From positions 6,267,106-6,331,105 of the forward strand of contig JABAKD010000002.1 in assembly GCA_012845835.1 (NCBI GenBank): a DNA stretch of 64,000 bases. The letters run 5' to 3'. The position numbers and the translations under genes are program-made. The notes under the pieces were generated by a model. That model saw only the letters and a program-made list of their open reading frames with translations. It was not told the origin of the DNA and ran no database searches. The DNA is from Undaria pinnatifida. Lineage: Eukaryota > Sar > Phaeophyceae > Laminariales > Alariaceae. This document shows, in pieces, positions 22,860 through 35,591 of this stretch. Every line of letters starts with the position of its first letter. Position 1 is the stretch's first letter.

Positions 22860-25800
22860 TACCTACCGGTGCTAATAGAAGTTTGCGTCTTCGGGTGTTG
22901 CGATTTTATCCTCTTATGTTTATGTTATTGGGACATTGCCTCTGGGGTCGTTGAATATCATCATCGTCGTTTGGGCCTATTCATAGCATTGCCAATCTCG
23001 AGACAGCCTTGGCATCGCCTGGGGGCATGCCAGAAGTTCACCAACAGTTTATTGCGGATGAACCGCCCACCTGTACTAAATGTGGAGTTCAAACGTAGAA
23101 GGCAGATAGATTCACACAACCTTACAATATTTTGGACACACTGACCGGTAAACCCTTGGTTATTGCTAACGCGTAGTTTCATGTTCAAGCATTAAGCCCG
23201 TGTCTAACACAAAACTGGTATCTGCTGCAAACGTCCAGCCGTGGGGCACTGGAGCATCAGTCAGCCGTATAGACATGTGGCAGAAGAAAGCCCATATATT
23301 GTGCAGTAGTCTGTGATAGAAATATTTGGCAAATATTTTCAACGTGCGGCCGACACCAGCCAACGTCGTGATGCTCAGCGTACAGAGAATATCACACCGA
23401 GTGCTTCTATGTGGTCCACGAATAGTAGAACCAGTGTGCGTCCGCGGACGTATTGTCGTGTACTTGAAGTTTGCTTAGTTCCAGAGGTGTTGGTCGCGCA
23501 TCCTGTGCAAAACAGACCTATAGATGACATCTCCACGTCGACAAGCAGAAACCAGCCTTTGTTGTGGCATGACAACGGGTGTTCAGTGCAAATACATCTA
23601 AGTGGTACACACCTTTGTGCTGTGGTCGTATTTTTGGGCATGTGCATCGCGCATGAACTGGTTGCATCCCATAATTGAGGGAGTTCTACTTTCGCTGTTA
23701 GCGTTTTAGCTTTTGAGAGAGGGACGGGAAGATCCACGACCGATGGCTTGGCGCTTGCCGGTGTGATAACAAGCGAACCATTGTATTGTGGACAATCGTA
23801 CTCCCAGAAATCGAGGGGACGTCTTCGGAGCTGATACCACCGGGCCAGCGATCGCAAGGCGGTAAAGAAATCAATGCACCGAACGAGTAGACTAGAGGTA
23901 TTCCAGTGTGTTCGTGGAGCCTTGGCGATGTAAGCTATGCCACTTGTAGCACGCAATGACTGTAAGGAAACGGTAGTATCGTGGCTGGGTGGTTCTCTAT
24001 TCCCTTGAATACTCCACGCTTCGCGATGGCACCTTCTTGAAAGGCTTGTGTGAAGGATTGCTACCTTGCTGCCCATGACGCCGGCAACCTAGCGAGTCGC
24101 TGATCGAAAACACGGCCGGCTGTGACGGTAGGTCATTTCAGCGCCAGGTTCTACGTTTGGATAAGTAGATCGGTATGACAATTATATATTTGGCGGAGTT
24201 GCGGCACAACGAGCACCCGTCTCGTGGACATGAAAGTCAAAACAGATCACCGGGAACTACCAAACGGCAGAAACACGGTAACGGGGGATCATGTTTGGCT
24301 GATATTGTTTTTAGGGTAACGTTTTGTGTGTTAAGTATAACGTGTTGTTCGATCTGAGACATTCATGGGCACCGCCCATACTGAAGCTTGCCTCCCTAGT
24401 CATTGTCTGGTTTTCGACAACGCTGACGTCTTAACACAGTCGGCTTATGCCGCTCGGTCATGGTAAACCAACCGCAGGTGAAACGTACCCAGTAGAGTCA
24501 ATATGCTGAATCCGAGTTCTAGGGGCTGCCTCTCCTACAGAATATCTTCTGAAACACAGAAACCGCGCAACACAGGCCTCATGGCATCCTGCCAATATCT
24601 ACCACATACTGGTGATGCATACGTGCCCACTACAAGACCTACTGTGTGCGTTCATTGCTGATGCTGCAGGTTTTAAATATATACGAAAAACAAGTGCTCG
24701 CATAGCTATTCACGTTAACATGGACTGGAGCCGGAGAGCTCACCCTCCTGGAAGGCATTTCCCGCGAAACCAATTCAGCGATCGAATTTGCGCTACGCCA
24801 CCAACCTTAGTTGTTGGTATATCTACTGATGGGGTCTCACGTCGAAAGCTCCGTGCGGCCTGCGTATCTTATTATAACACTTGATAATAGTAGTACAATA
24901 CTCACAACGGCATCTCCAGCACGAACGACAATACACCTAATGGTACAGAGGTCTCGCCTGGTGGGCCACTACGTTTAGACCACCGCCGGACCTTTTATCG
25001 GATCAACAGCACTTGGTGGTAGTTGTACACAATTCCTAACAAACTCGGCAACACAAGCACCACTACGCCAACCACAGTCCCCATGTCTACTTCAAATATG
25101 CGGCTTCAACGACATAAAAACACGCTACAATATTACTCAAGCAAACCGTCGAAGTAGCGACGCAAGCCTAGTCGCTCTTGAGGGAATCCTGCCTATTTGA
25201 CATATTACAGGTTTCACTTCACTGCAGATGTACAGCATTACCAAACATATTCGCGACACAAACACCACTACGCCCACAACATCCCCACGTCTACAGCTAA
25301 CTCGATGCGCAAAGGATATGAACGCAATGCTAAGACACTCCAGTATACCGACGATACTCTGACACGAACGTAATCGCACGTACTTTCGAGGGTCCTCGCT
25401 ACTTGCGTTACATGGTTCACTTGACAGCTAGTGTACAGCCATCTCAAACATCTTCGCAACACAGACACCACTCACTAAAAATGCACTGCCCACTCTCTCT
25501 TTTTTCCCATGAAAAACATACCAAAACACTACAAAACCTGCCCCAGTGAGCGCTCAAAACCAACACGCGCACGACAAGCATTCGCTCTTCCTAGCGAAAT
25601 GAATTAGACAAAACAATATTGTGATAGGTTTAAGTTCTACTACTGTAAACACAACCCATGACGTCCACCAGCTCAACCAATAAAGCATCAACACGTGCGA
25701 CCTCTCAGCAACACAAAGTTGAGATGATTGCTATCCCAACAGACGTCGATAGCAGTTAGCGGCCATGATGTAGCCCCTCGCATTCTAACCGTGTGACGTG

Positions 25801-26029
25801 TGGCGAAACCACTATCTCAATGCAACTGATAGGAGGTAGCGGTCATGATGTGGCCGTTCACCCCCTCAATGTGTGATGCACGAGGAAGACAATGCTTAAG
25901 CATTCACAACACATTAGAATCAACACCAGGCATCTGGGACCATGTCCGTTAACCGCCAAACTCGATTCGCGATGCAAGGACGATACATACATGTGAGGAA
26001 GCCCACAAAACGCTGTCGATCATTGGTCG
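22860..26029. repeat. Downstream flank of epimerase copy B (duplicated, non-coding)
   Basis: This is paralogous to 5,990-9,371 (direct) and, for its right part, to 54.6-55.5 kb (inverted). Its left part also matches 44,600-45,420. No reading frame is shared among the copies. Just beyond the epimerase stop, the sequence around 25,900-26,030 matches 54,603-54,720 inverted. Confidence 0.55.
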
Positions 26030-29000
26030 TCAGCTGATTGGCTCGAAGCCATGGTCAGAACTCGCATCGAACGAAGCCCCGTTAGTTACCTTGAGCTTAA
26101 TGTTGTTGAGGCCAACATTTCCTAGCATGAGGGTTTTCTTTGCGTCGTTGAAACGGATCGTCGTAGCGTCCTCGAAGGTGTTGTCGATGAACTTGGTGCC
26201 ATCGGCGTCCATTAGCTTGATGCTTTCGACACCCCCGATAACGTGGTTGTCGTAAAATTTGTTGTCCTGCGATCGTCCTGACTCCACCACGTCGGGCGCG
26301 TCGGATCCAAGGTACGAGTAGATGTTGTATCTGGATAGTGAAAACCATGGACCAGGAGAAATTCCGTGAAATACACGAAGCAGTTAGTGACTCTCGTAAA
26401 TATTTCTCGTGGCGTATTGGTCAAGCATTGCATATGAGCTCTTCGCACGGCAAGACGAAAACCGCGACGATTCCTTTCTGGCAAGCGGCGGGACGGACGG
26501 AGGATAGGCGGGATTTGTCTCTGGAAGCGTATACGTACTTGGCAGATCCGGTGATGACGTTCTTGGAAAAGACGTTGCGGCCGCATCCCACGGAAAACCT
26601 AGTGCCGTACTTGTTGTTCTCGAACACATTGTCGGACACGTCGGCGTTGAATGACTCCATCATGGCCAATCCCGCGTCGCCGTTGTCGTGGACGTAGTTG
26701 CCTAACGCGGACGAAGAAACGAACGGTGATATAGACAAAAAACATCAAAACGGCATCAACAGCCGATACAGCAGCAAAAGGTATCATTCCCGGCGGATCT
26801 GGCAAGAGTACTGTGTGGTCCTGAAAATTCGAGAAGCACTGTCCACGGATTCGCATTTGGGGTGATTCCGTCTCCAGTCTGGCCAGGAGGCCCAGTCATC
26901 ACGAAACAACATTCCGGAACGCGTTCCACGGATCGTTTCTGCCAGCACTTTGTAGCAACCATTAGCAGGTACGTCTTGACGCGGGCAGCTCCATTATTAC
27001 CTTCCGGCGGGACGTTTGCTCGAGAGCCCCTACTACATCCACACTGACTGGCGGGTTATGAGGCAGGCAATATATGCGTTATAGCACGTCATATTGAATG
27101 CCAACAATACGTATAGAGTACCGTTGGTTTTCTTCAGGCTTCACTACAAACACACCGTATCCATGCGTCTGCTCGGCCTCTATCCACACCATAGTTGCAC
27201 ATTCAGAGAGGGGGCGAAACGTTTTGGGGCTAACCTTTGACGATAGCGTCGTCGCTGCTCCGGTGAAGGAAAATCCCTGCAGACGACGAAGCACCGCCGT
27301 AGACCTCGTTTCCCTGGATTTCGACGAGAGACGAACACATTGATGAGTTATAGCTCGTAGACTATGAAAATCAACGCCTGGATGTTCTACACAGCGAAAC
27401 CTCGGTCACGGAAAGATATGTTGTTAAGTGTTGCATGGACAAAACACGGTCACTGTGCGGCTTCAGAAACGGTATGCCGTGATCTGAAAATGACGGACAA
27501 TTGGGACAATATCGCAACAATAAACATTCCGTTTGTGATGTCCTAGATACAAGTGATGAGACCTTCGCAGGGCATCTGATAAGGTGCCGCCTGTGCACGA
27601 CTTAACATTACCCGTACCTGGATCGACACCCCGTTGCAGCGCTTAGAAGCGATGATGCCGTGGTATCCGTTGTCGTACACCTCGTTGTCGTGGATAGTGA
27701 GGAAGTCGCTGTCATCGTGGGGATCGAAACCGTACCCCGAGTTATCGTGCATCTTGTTCCTCCTCCAATCTCCCTGCTGGTGGCCGTACGTGTAGACCCC
27801 GAAGTTGTTGTGGTGGATGTCCGAGTCGTAAATGTTGCCGTAGACATTGACGTCGTCGAACACTTCGTCGTTGCTCTTGTCCACGCAGAACCCACGGACC
27901 TGATCGTATTGGTCAGTTTGTCCAACCGGAGGTCGACGGAGAGTGGAAATGTACTACTGGGCATCAGAAGCGTCAGGGGCTTTTTTCTCTTAGTGTTGGT
28001 TTATGTTGTACACCTTATGCTAAGTGTGATTTGGTGGTACGGATATCCGTGACACGCATTATCCTACTATTGATGAGTTTGCATGAATACAGGTATCGAC
28101 GGTTTGGCCATGCCCGCGCATGAACGTATGCTAGAATTCAGGAGGTCAGCGTCTCGACAAACGTTGTCGTTCAATGGTTGGTCCAGTTTACCCAGCCAAT
28201 GTTTATATTCGACAATTAGTACACTGTTTGCTGCGGTACGAGCAGCCCACAAGCGGCCATGTCGTCAAGATTGCCTCAAAACCGCATTTACCGGCCGGCC
28301 AACATATTTCCCAGATATACCAAACACCAGAGTATGCGTTCAATTCTGCTCGAACCATCTACAGACATCAGCTCTGTATTCTCATCTCAATCAAGCTGAC
28401 TATCTTCCCACCTTCCAAGTTAGTCCGTAGCTCTCGCTGCCATGATATCCAAGGTAACCCATTTCGCTATCCTCGATGTCCATCCTTGCCTCTCCCATGT
28501 TTTTCTTGGCTCGGCCATTGCATGTCTGGCTGTCGTCGGTGATAACCTCTGACACGGCGCTGATGTACGACCGACCGTCGTCTTCGTCTTTGTCGGGGGC
28601 GTTTGTCGAGGTGTCCCACGAAAACACCTGATACGATGGTCGTCAGTTGGGGTCGTGAGGATGATATTTGTAAAAAAGGCGGGGCATAGGCCAAGGAGGA
28701 CCTACTGTACCGTATGATGGCTGCCTCTGGAAATTTCGAAATCAAGAGAGCCATCCCACGGTAAGGTTGTAGCAGAAAGTCCCCGAGCTCCTCACATGAG
28801 GAACTCAATATCTCACGCGAAAAATGACTTCGAAGGTATTCGTTCGCACAACCCGACCAAGCTTTTATGCCTTTTAGCCCTAAAAAATATTGTACTGGTG
28901 AAATTATTTCATTGACCAGCAGTTCCTCAAACGAGGAACTCAAGCGCCCAGAGATTAGGCGGCGCATAAACTGCGACCCCTACCCTGGGATGACTCAAGA

Positions 29001-30272
29001 GGGGCGAAATAGAGATGGAGGGTAAACCGAAAGCTTTGTCAACCACGGGAGGGCAGTTCGCAGAAGAGAAAAATACAAAGTAAATCCCGAACAACGGTCG
29101 AGAGGCTGTAGGAAGCGATGTTGCAACGCAATCTGCGGTGTATCTGATGTTTAGCCTAATTGATGCGTAAGTTTGACACGCTGAACACTGTCGTTTTCAG
29201 TATTTTGTTTCGCGTTACTAGTTGGATTTGGTTTCTGGAAACCGTGGAATGTACCCAAAATTGTAGCAAGCGTGGCCATTGCCTTTAGTGTGGCAGTCAC
29301 ACAGATCTGTTTGCGCGTTGTTCAGTACAGTTTGTAATACAGCAGGTATCAGCCAGTCATGTTTCGGATGCTGTATGTATGACCCTACAAGGGCCACCCT
29401 GAAATCAATGTCGAAACGTATTTCATTGGTGATATGAACCTGCGCAAGCCTTGGCACAACGTTTGTTGATAGGTGACATAGAATGGCCCTGCAGTAATAG
29501 CATATCGATTGACCAATGATTCGAAACCAAGAACATACCTTGGTGCTCAAGAAGTCGAGACTTCCACCGTGGGCGCGCAGGTTGATGAATACGTCGCTCG
29601 TACTAAGGAGGCGTACCTCGTCGGCATCACCACCGGCCGAAGAACCGTGCACCTGAATGCAAACGAATAGGCAAAACAGGGGGAATTGTTTTACACCAAG
29701 CAATTCGAGATTGCTTTTTCTTCACCCGGATTATGATATTCAGTATCGTTTATTCATCGTGTCCAAGATGGCGTCAATGGCAAAGCAATCATGTATCGTC
29801 GTGTGTTTATATGAAAATACCACGCGGTATGTAGGTAGCGATAACCAAGAACGCCGCCGACCCAACGTATTACAAACTCAGATGGATGGTCCTGCCTCTT
29901 TACACGGGTTGGGAAGGGTTATCGCACCTTCAGTGTGATTCCATCTTGTACGAACAGTTCCTCCGTGAGAAGCCATGTCCCCGTCACGATGTCGCTGGCA
30001 TCGCCGCTCTCGGGGTCAACGGCGTACAAAGGGGCCTTCCCTCTTTGATGTTCCCATATCTGTGCCAGTGTCACACAACCGCCACGGGTGACGCCGTCCG
30101 CCGACTCAAGGTACAGCCTTTCTGAAGCCGATGAATAACGAATCGATACTGGGATGCTGGCATCGCACTCTGGCTTGGGGATAGGTTGGTTCGGTGACTC
30201 CGTATTTTTAGCAGAAGCAAGCTTGAGGCCAAGCACACTCAGGACTGCGATTTTTCTCAAGGCCTTGGACAT
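26030..30272 (-). CDS. Mannuronan C-5-epimerase, secreted (copy B), 7 exons, 499 aa
   Basis: The enzyme converts D-mannuronate to L-guluronate within alginate chains of the brown-algal cell wall. Exons on the minus strand: 30,272-29,928; 29,652-29,539; 28,627-28,412; 27,899-27,618; 27,313-27,235; 26,701-26,539; 26,330-26,030. All introns are GT-AG, and the sum is exactly 1,500 nt with no internal stop. The start ATG at 30,272 opens a signal peptide (MSKALRKIAVLSVLGLKLASA). Exon 4 carries YGFDPHDDSD (DPHD at residues 284-287, the catalytic motif of AlgG-type epimerases) followed by HGIIASKRC. Asn/Gly-rich turns in exons 4-7 fit a right-handed parallel beta-helix. It differs from copy A at 38 residues by my count, none in the catalytic motif. 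The donor of intron 1 is GTGCGA, less canonical than in copy A. The fold and role are known for the family; activity here is inferred. Confidence 0.92.
28735..29015 (+). repeat. Palindrome-bearing small element in intron 2 of copy B
   Basis: It shows GAGCTCCTCACATGAGGAACTC at its left and AGTTCCTCAAACGAGGAACTC at its right, around the conserved core TGACTTCGAAGG. It lies antisense to the gene inside intron 2. That intron is 911 bases in copy B but 574 in copy A, so the insertion accounts for most of the difference. Confidence 0.6.
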
Positions 30273-30340
30273 CTTGACTTTCTTCCGCGCTGGGCAGTGA
30301 GAGTTGGTGTCGCGCCGGCCGCTCGTATCTGCGTAGCCTG

Positions 30341-30408
30341 GTAAACGGTTCGACCGCACGAAGAAGAAGCAGTAGCGCTATGTCAAGTGGTGAACCACAC
30401 GTCGTCGG
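30341..30408 (-). promoter_or_regulatory. Conserved upstream block of epimerase copy B
   Basis: The block contains GTGGTTCACCAC (complement), then ACATAGCGCTACTGC, a pyrimidine-rich TCTTCTTC and CGAACCGTTTACC. It is almost identical to 50,361-50,430 upstream of copy A, although sequence farther upstream is much less conserved. GGTTCACCAC ends exactly 115 bases from the ATG in both genes. It is a candidate core promoter or transcription-start/5'UTR element. GTGG-TTCA-CCAC is an imperfect palindrome. Confidence 0.5.
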
Positions 30409-31020
30409 CCGTCTTATCATTTTGTCATTGCGATTCGTATGCCACAACAATTTGACGTCATGTACATGGATTATGGTGTGGGGTTTTTAGAGAGTAAACT
30501 AGTCGTACAGATGCATTAATCGTACGTTTTCGCATTGCTGGGGCGTCGTGCATGCAATATCAACACTGTACCGAAAGACAAGCACAGCCCTCCTTGAAAA
30601 ACACAGACAAACGTGCCACCGTCACCCGTTTTAACATTTGAGTGTCGTTCTGGACTGTTTCGTGTTCCGTAAGGTATCGTGTAAGCACTGCATGTTAAAT
30701 GAATAGTAGGTAGAACACGCTCTCCATACATATATAGCGCTGACCGTAAGCAAGAGCATCCTCTCCCGAACACACTTCGTGTGTCACAACTGACCGCTTA
30801 ACGTACCGGCGTGCGCGTACTTGTATGATACGATCGACGACACGATATCCTACACTATGTCGTTCGACGTAAACACCTGGGGTTATGTTTCATGTTGCCG
30901 TGCGCTATGTCGGACACTTGGCTAACGCTGGATCATGTTTCGCCGAGATTAGACCTTGAACGGTATACTCGTAATTATTTCTGTACCACGAACCTGAAAA
31001 ATACCTTGTATTTTCGCGAT

Positions 31021-31460
31021 ATAATACCCTCCCCCACAAGAAATATTTATTGTTTCCACGCACAAATTGACCTGCACCCCCAGTCCCCTCCACCCGCTCC
31101 CCCCCTCCCGCCCCCCTTTTGATCAAAATCAGGCCCTCACGCCCTTGAAAACTCCGCCATCCCCTCACCGGATATTCGACTTACAGGATTCACTTGATAA
31201 ACTGATGCATTTCCTTCCACAGCTGTCAGATTTTGTCCCCCTCAGAAACGGGTTTTATAGTTTCCGCGCACAGTCTGCCTAACATCACCCTGTTGATCCT
31301 GATAGCTACAATGTAGTTGCAAGAAGAGTCGCCGACCTATATCCTTGATGAGGACACACAACTCGTAATACGCGCGATCGGAGTATCACACACAGCTTGC
31401 GAAGATGAGTTTCGACAAATTTTGTTCGATCTCACAGCTGGAGTGTAATTGAATTTTTAT
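31021..31460 (+). mobile_element. Cytosine-rich element, 5'-truncated copy
   Basis: This copy begins in a C-rich tract and continues through the shared core (CAGCTGTCAGATTTTGTCCCC; CGCGCGATCGGAGTATCACAC) to the family 3' end, GATCTCACAGCTGGAGTGTAA then TTTTTATAAT. The same 3' end occurs at 34,388, 45,230, 50,068 and, inverted, at 47,716. Its position upstream of copy B corresponds to the inverted copy at 47,716-47,915 upstream of copy A, so this insertion predates that duplication. Confidence 0.65.
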
Positions 31461-32880
31461 AATGATGCACTAACTATCGTATACGCTACTGTTCGCCAAC
31501 TATTGCAGTGGCATTATGTACTTTATTCGTATATGTGCATACGAGATAAATCATGGCATCGGTCATCGACGGACAAACGCTTCGTACCAGGACACGTAAA
31601 TCCCAACATGGCACAACAGCAGTAGTAGTAGAGGAAGTACTAATTTCGTTTTGACTTAGTTGGCAGACCCAGATATACAGTAGGAGTGTACGAGCGTAGT
31701 TTCGTACCCACGATGTGGATTTCGTATAGAACGTTTGGCTGACAGTACTTGTCCTAACCCAACGCTCCGGACCCATCTCCAACGCCAACAATAACCCGTA
31801 CTGCGTTCGGTGGCAATCAACAGTTTGCTTCATATCTATGACAAAAAAAATTACACACCAGAGGATATATCACCCACTCCACAAGTGAATCTACATTCCG
31901 TGTCACCTCCACATCCACGTAAGCATCACAAATAAATATGGCCGCAGCTGTGATTCTCGTATGTGAGAGGATGCCCTCTGATATGACGTTTATGTAATAC
32001 AACGGGTGACGGCTGCGGAATGCCATTCGTTAGGATAATCCCAGCCAGATTTCTCGGCGCTCGATTGGTTCATCCGCTGGTGGGTGTCCTGTACCGTGGC
32101 GCAAAACCTTGCGAATGTCTATCGACCTACACGGATAACAGGACGCACGAGCTTGTCAACATTGATCAAAGCAAGCTGGAATACATAACTCTCTTGAACT
32201 AGTCTCATCTAAGTATCGTTTCCTTATCGGACGAAGCGTTGTACCCGTATAACACAAGCTGCCACTGTTGCACGCTGTGATCGAGTCTTCCATCCAGGTA
32301 GCTATAATGCACGGTCAGCACGTACAGATGTACCTAGCATGCCAACTACTCCACAAGCTGTACGAACGCACACAGAGTTCCGTACCCGCACTGCAACTGT
32401 TGCTCACCTAGAACACCGCGGACCTTGCAGAATGGGTGTACCAGCGAACACGGAAGGAACAGTGAAGAAACTCTTCACCTACAGCAGTCGTCGTGGGCTT
32501 TGCTAGGCTGTAGAGTGTCTTGGGCTGCTGTAGGGACAGGCCAGGGTGTTTAGGTATATTTAGTGGTTGGTAGATTTTCCCCGAAAGGACGAGAACGGGA
32601 GTGAATGAGGTAGGGGGGTAGAGGCCAGACGAGGTATCGGCGGTGGACCAGCCCATTCAGTCGCGTCGAGCAATTAGACTATGCATATACCCTTCATGGG
32701 CGAGAGAAGGAGGCCGGGCGTTGCGAGGTTTTCGACGTCGGGAAAACGTCTGTAGCGTTATATTCTGTTTCCCCTTGTTCTGGCAATGTGACGCTAGGCT
32801 TGATCCATTAACGACGGAGTGATTTCGGAGAGTTAACATACACTCTCTTTGATCAATACACGAATTTATACAAGAAAAAA
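31460..32880 (-). repeat. Far-upstream flank of epimerase copy B, inverted match to 46.37-47.7 kb
   Basis: The reverse complement aligns with 46,370-47,700 over about 1.4 kb. Matching points include 32,690-32,770 with 46,510-46,590, 32,405-32,620 with 46,660-46,885, and 32,090-32,170 with 47,120-47,210. One short frame around GRPVIRVDR is partly shared (47,059-47,271), but it is broken by a stop here. No gene can be supported. Confidence 0.55.
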
Positions 32881-33084
32881 ACGATGTTTCTTGGAAAGAG
32901 AAACAGCAAAGTGCACTACGCGACAAAAACACTTCTCACCGACGCACAACCAACCGGGCTATTCTTTTACATGTCTACTCCTAGACAGGTGCATATGCGA
33001 ATATTCTCCGAGCACAGAGGTCGTTATCTACACGAACAATAATTATTCGCTAAAGTCATATGTGCCCATGTTATAAGGTTTAGT

Positions 33085-33534
33085 TTGTGTAAGATTGGTT
33101 TAACCTTTTGCAAGTGATCAACTGGACGATTACCCCGTTAATACTTTAATCGATGACTTCATAAGTGGCCTCGTCTCGTCGACAGACCATGGAATTTTTG
33201 GTCGTGGGTTCGAGTCCCGCATCCACTACGTATAATAAATTTTGGCAGACTTTCCCGATCCATGTCGAACTTGCAATATAGTCTCCTTGGTATCCGCTGG
33301 TAATGAAACCGCTCAGATATTGACAGGTTCGCCCGTATAACCGGCCGACCTGGTATGCCGCCGTTTCAGGCGGGGAGAGTGTTATAAGGTTTAGTTTGGG
33401 TGAGCTATTGGTTAACCTTTTCCCACTGGTCAAACGCACTAATACCACACTAATTCCTATACAAACGGCGTCGTCGACAGACCATGTGTTTTCTGGGTCG
33501 TGGGCTCAAATCCCACTATCCACAACAATAAACG
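33085..33534 (+). repeat. SINE-like family, head-body-head tandem
   Basis: The first tRNA-like head has a B box, GGTTCGAGTCC, at 33,207-33,217. The family body follows, including CTTTCCCGATCCATGTCGAAC and the GACAGGTTCGCCCGT landmark. A second head starts near 33,380 and ends TCCCACTATCCAC at 33,522. The next body resumes at 34,397 after the inserted cytosine-rich element and runs to about 34,600. A head-body array of this kind suggests a tandemly organised or dimeric SINE. Confidence 0.6.
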
Positions 33535-34388
33535 CACACAATGTTGCGAACATCAGTGTCGACCAAATCCTTGATTTTAATATTATATGTGACCTGAACC
33601 TCTAGACCCCCCCCCCCCCTCCGCCCCCCCCCCCCCCACCGCCCCCCCCCCCCCCCCCCCCCCGGCTTTTTTCTTCTTTTCCCTCGCTTCCTCTTGCTTA
33701 AACGCCCCACCTACGATCGAAATCCGCCAGAGTAATAAACACTTCCACGCCCTGGATGTTGCCTCGTTATCGTTTCAGAGCCGTCCATGCCGCTGCTGCA
33801 ATTCCCACCCACCCCCGTCCCCAACGCCCCCTCCTTCCCCACCACCCGCACCATCGCCTAGACCTAGCACCACGCGTATAGCAAACCCCTACATCTATGC
33901 AACCTAAAGCCTTCCCCCCCTGCCCCCGCCCCCCCCCCCGGTACATTCCCCCCCCTTCCCTCACAAGAAATATCTATAGTTTCCACGCACAGATTGACCT
34001 GCCCCACCCGTCCCTTCCTCCCCCTCCCCCCCTCCCGCCTCCCTTTTGATCAAAATCAGGCCCCCACGCCCTGAAAAACTCCGCCCTCCCCTCACCGGAC
34101 ATTCCACTTACAGGATTCACTTAATAAACTGATGCATTTTCTTCCACAGCTGTCAGATTTTGTCCCCCTCAGAAACGGATTTTTTAGTTCTCGCTCACAG
34201 ACTGCCTAACATCACCCTGTTGACCCTGATAGCTACACTGCACTTGCAAGGGGAGTAGCCGACCTATATCCTTAATGAGTACTACACACAACCCGTAATA
34301 CGCGCGATCGGAGTATAACACACAGCTTGCAAAGATGAGTTTCGACAAAATATTCGATCTCACAGCTGGAGTGTAATTTAATTTTTAA
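33535..34388 (+). mobile_element. Cytosine-rich element with 8-bp target-site duplication
   Basis: The element is flanked by AATAAACG at 33,527-33,534 and 34,389-34,396 and splits a SINE-like copy, whose body continues beyond it. Landmarks: CCTCTAGACC and cytosine tracts at 33,606-33,663, then a segment paralogous to the 48.6-49.4 kb repeats (TAGACCTAGCACCACGCGTATA), more C tracts, and the core CAGCTGTCAGATTTTGTCCCC. It ends with the family 3' end and a TTTTTAAAA tail. There is no conserved coding frame. The proline-rich open frames are products of the C tracts. Confidence 0.65.
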
Positions 34389-34619
34389 AATAAACGTTTT
34401 GAAACTTTCCCCATGTCGAACTTGGAAAATACTCCCCCCGGTATCCCCGAGAAATGAAACCACTTCGATATTGACAGGTCCGCCCGTGTATCCGGTAAAC
34501 ATTAAATCCCGCCGTTTCAGGGGGAAAGCGTGTTGTAAGGCTAACGTTGGGTAAGCTACTGAATAACCTTTTCGCAATTACTCAGACGCCACTAATACAC
34601 TTACAGCAGTAGTGACCAG

Positions 34620-35130
34620 AACCAGCACCACCAGTTGTACGTGGAGTGTTACCTCCGTTGTCATCACGTCAACTGATTCTCGTTCTCAGACATTTCGTTG
34701 ACATTTATTCTGTTATTAGGCAAGGCTTGTCATGATCCGATCGAGTCGCAAACGGAGGCCCCCCCCGGTAAAGGCGTACGGTTATCGTGATATCCGCATG
34801 TGGTATTGATAGACAACCACTCGTGTTCAATACGTGTTCTCAGAGTACTTTAGTTACGCGCCAGAAAGTATTTCTTCGATCAAAACTCCCTATTTTGCTT
34901 CGTGCTTTTGCTTCTGCTTAATATTTTTGACCAAGGCTACGGTAGGGGGAGTACCCCCATTTTCACTGGTGTGGTTGAGACACTCGCACGAGTGGCTCTG
35001 TACTCCACGGATGAAAATTGTTTGGGCAATTGTTTTGGCGAAGCTTAGATCACCTTGGCATTGCGGATTGATTTCACCAATTTAAAACACGTAGAAAACG
35101 TAAGATTGCATAGAAACGAAGGGGTTACTC
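34620..35130. other. Stretch without recognisable gene
   Basis: I see nothing supportable here. The open frame at 34,834-35,085 has no recognisable motif and no counterpart in the paralogous blocks. Confidence 0.4.
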
Positions 35131-35143
35131 GCGCGAGTGACCC

Positions 35144-35591
35144 CTAGGCACTGAAATAAAAGGCCCAAAAAGGGATCCCCCTACCGTAGCCTGGGTCTTT
35201 TTCAAGTTTGAGTGTTCCGTAGAGAGGAACACGACAAGCACTGCAGATTGTTCGCACTTTTACCCTCTCTGGCTTTATAAAAACCTTCACAGGTTCTCCT
35301 GTTTTCCAGGCGTTTCTTGGTGGAAAGATGAAGAGACAACAGTACAACATATTATCTCTTCCGCTGTTCATGGCTTCCACAACCATGATGATTGTTGCTC
35401 TGTCGAGAGTCTGAGCGAATGAAGGAACGTCGTGTTGTCCCCGGGCCAATTTCAATGCCAAGATATACAAGTATCTGTTGTAATTTTTTTCGTCTGAATG
35501 ACTGGGCTCCTAAGATATGCACCCGAGTACTTGGCGGACAATTGACGCAGACTAGTTTGATGCCGTCGTTCAGTTCTGGAAGGATGAACAC
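35144..35591 (-). pseudogene. Protein-like open frames, probably one broken coding segment
   Basis: Two overlapping minus-strand frames look protein-like. The upstream one (35,591-35,352) includes FILPELNDGIKLVCVNCPPS and SFRRKKLQQILVYLGI. The downstream one (35,470-35,144) includes ALKLARGQHDVPSFAQTLDR, MVVEAMNSGRDNMLYCC and VRTICSACRVPLYGTLK before a stop. The composition makes sense if a frameshift lies near 35,470. The CSAC pair is reminiscent of a small zinc-binding or transposase C-terminal motif, but I do not recognise the family. It has no counterpart elsewhere in the window. Confidence 0.35.

Noticed and set aside
33160-33225. Possible tRNA gene ending in GGTTCGAGTCCCGCATCCAC
   Set aside because: The D arm and acceptor pairing are not formed and the length is about ten bases short. 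It is a SINE head, repeated in other degenerate copies.
33516-33964. Glycine/arginine-rich minus-strand frames
   Set aside because: Same cause: complement of C tracts in a repeat element.
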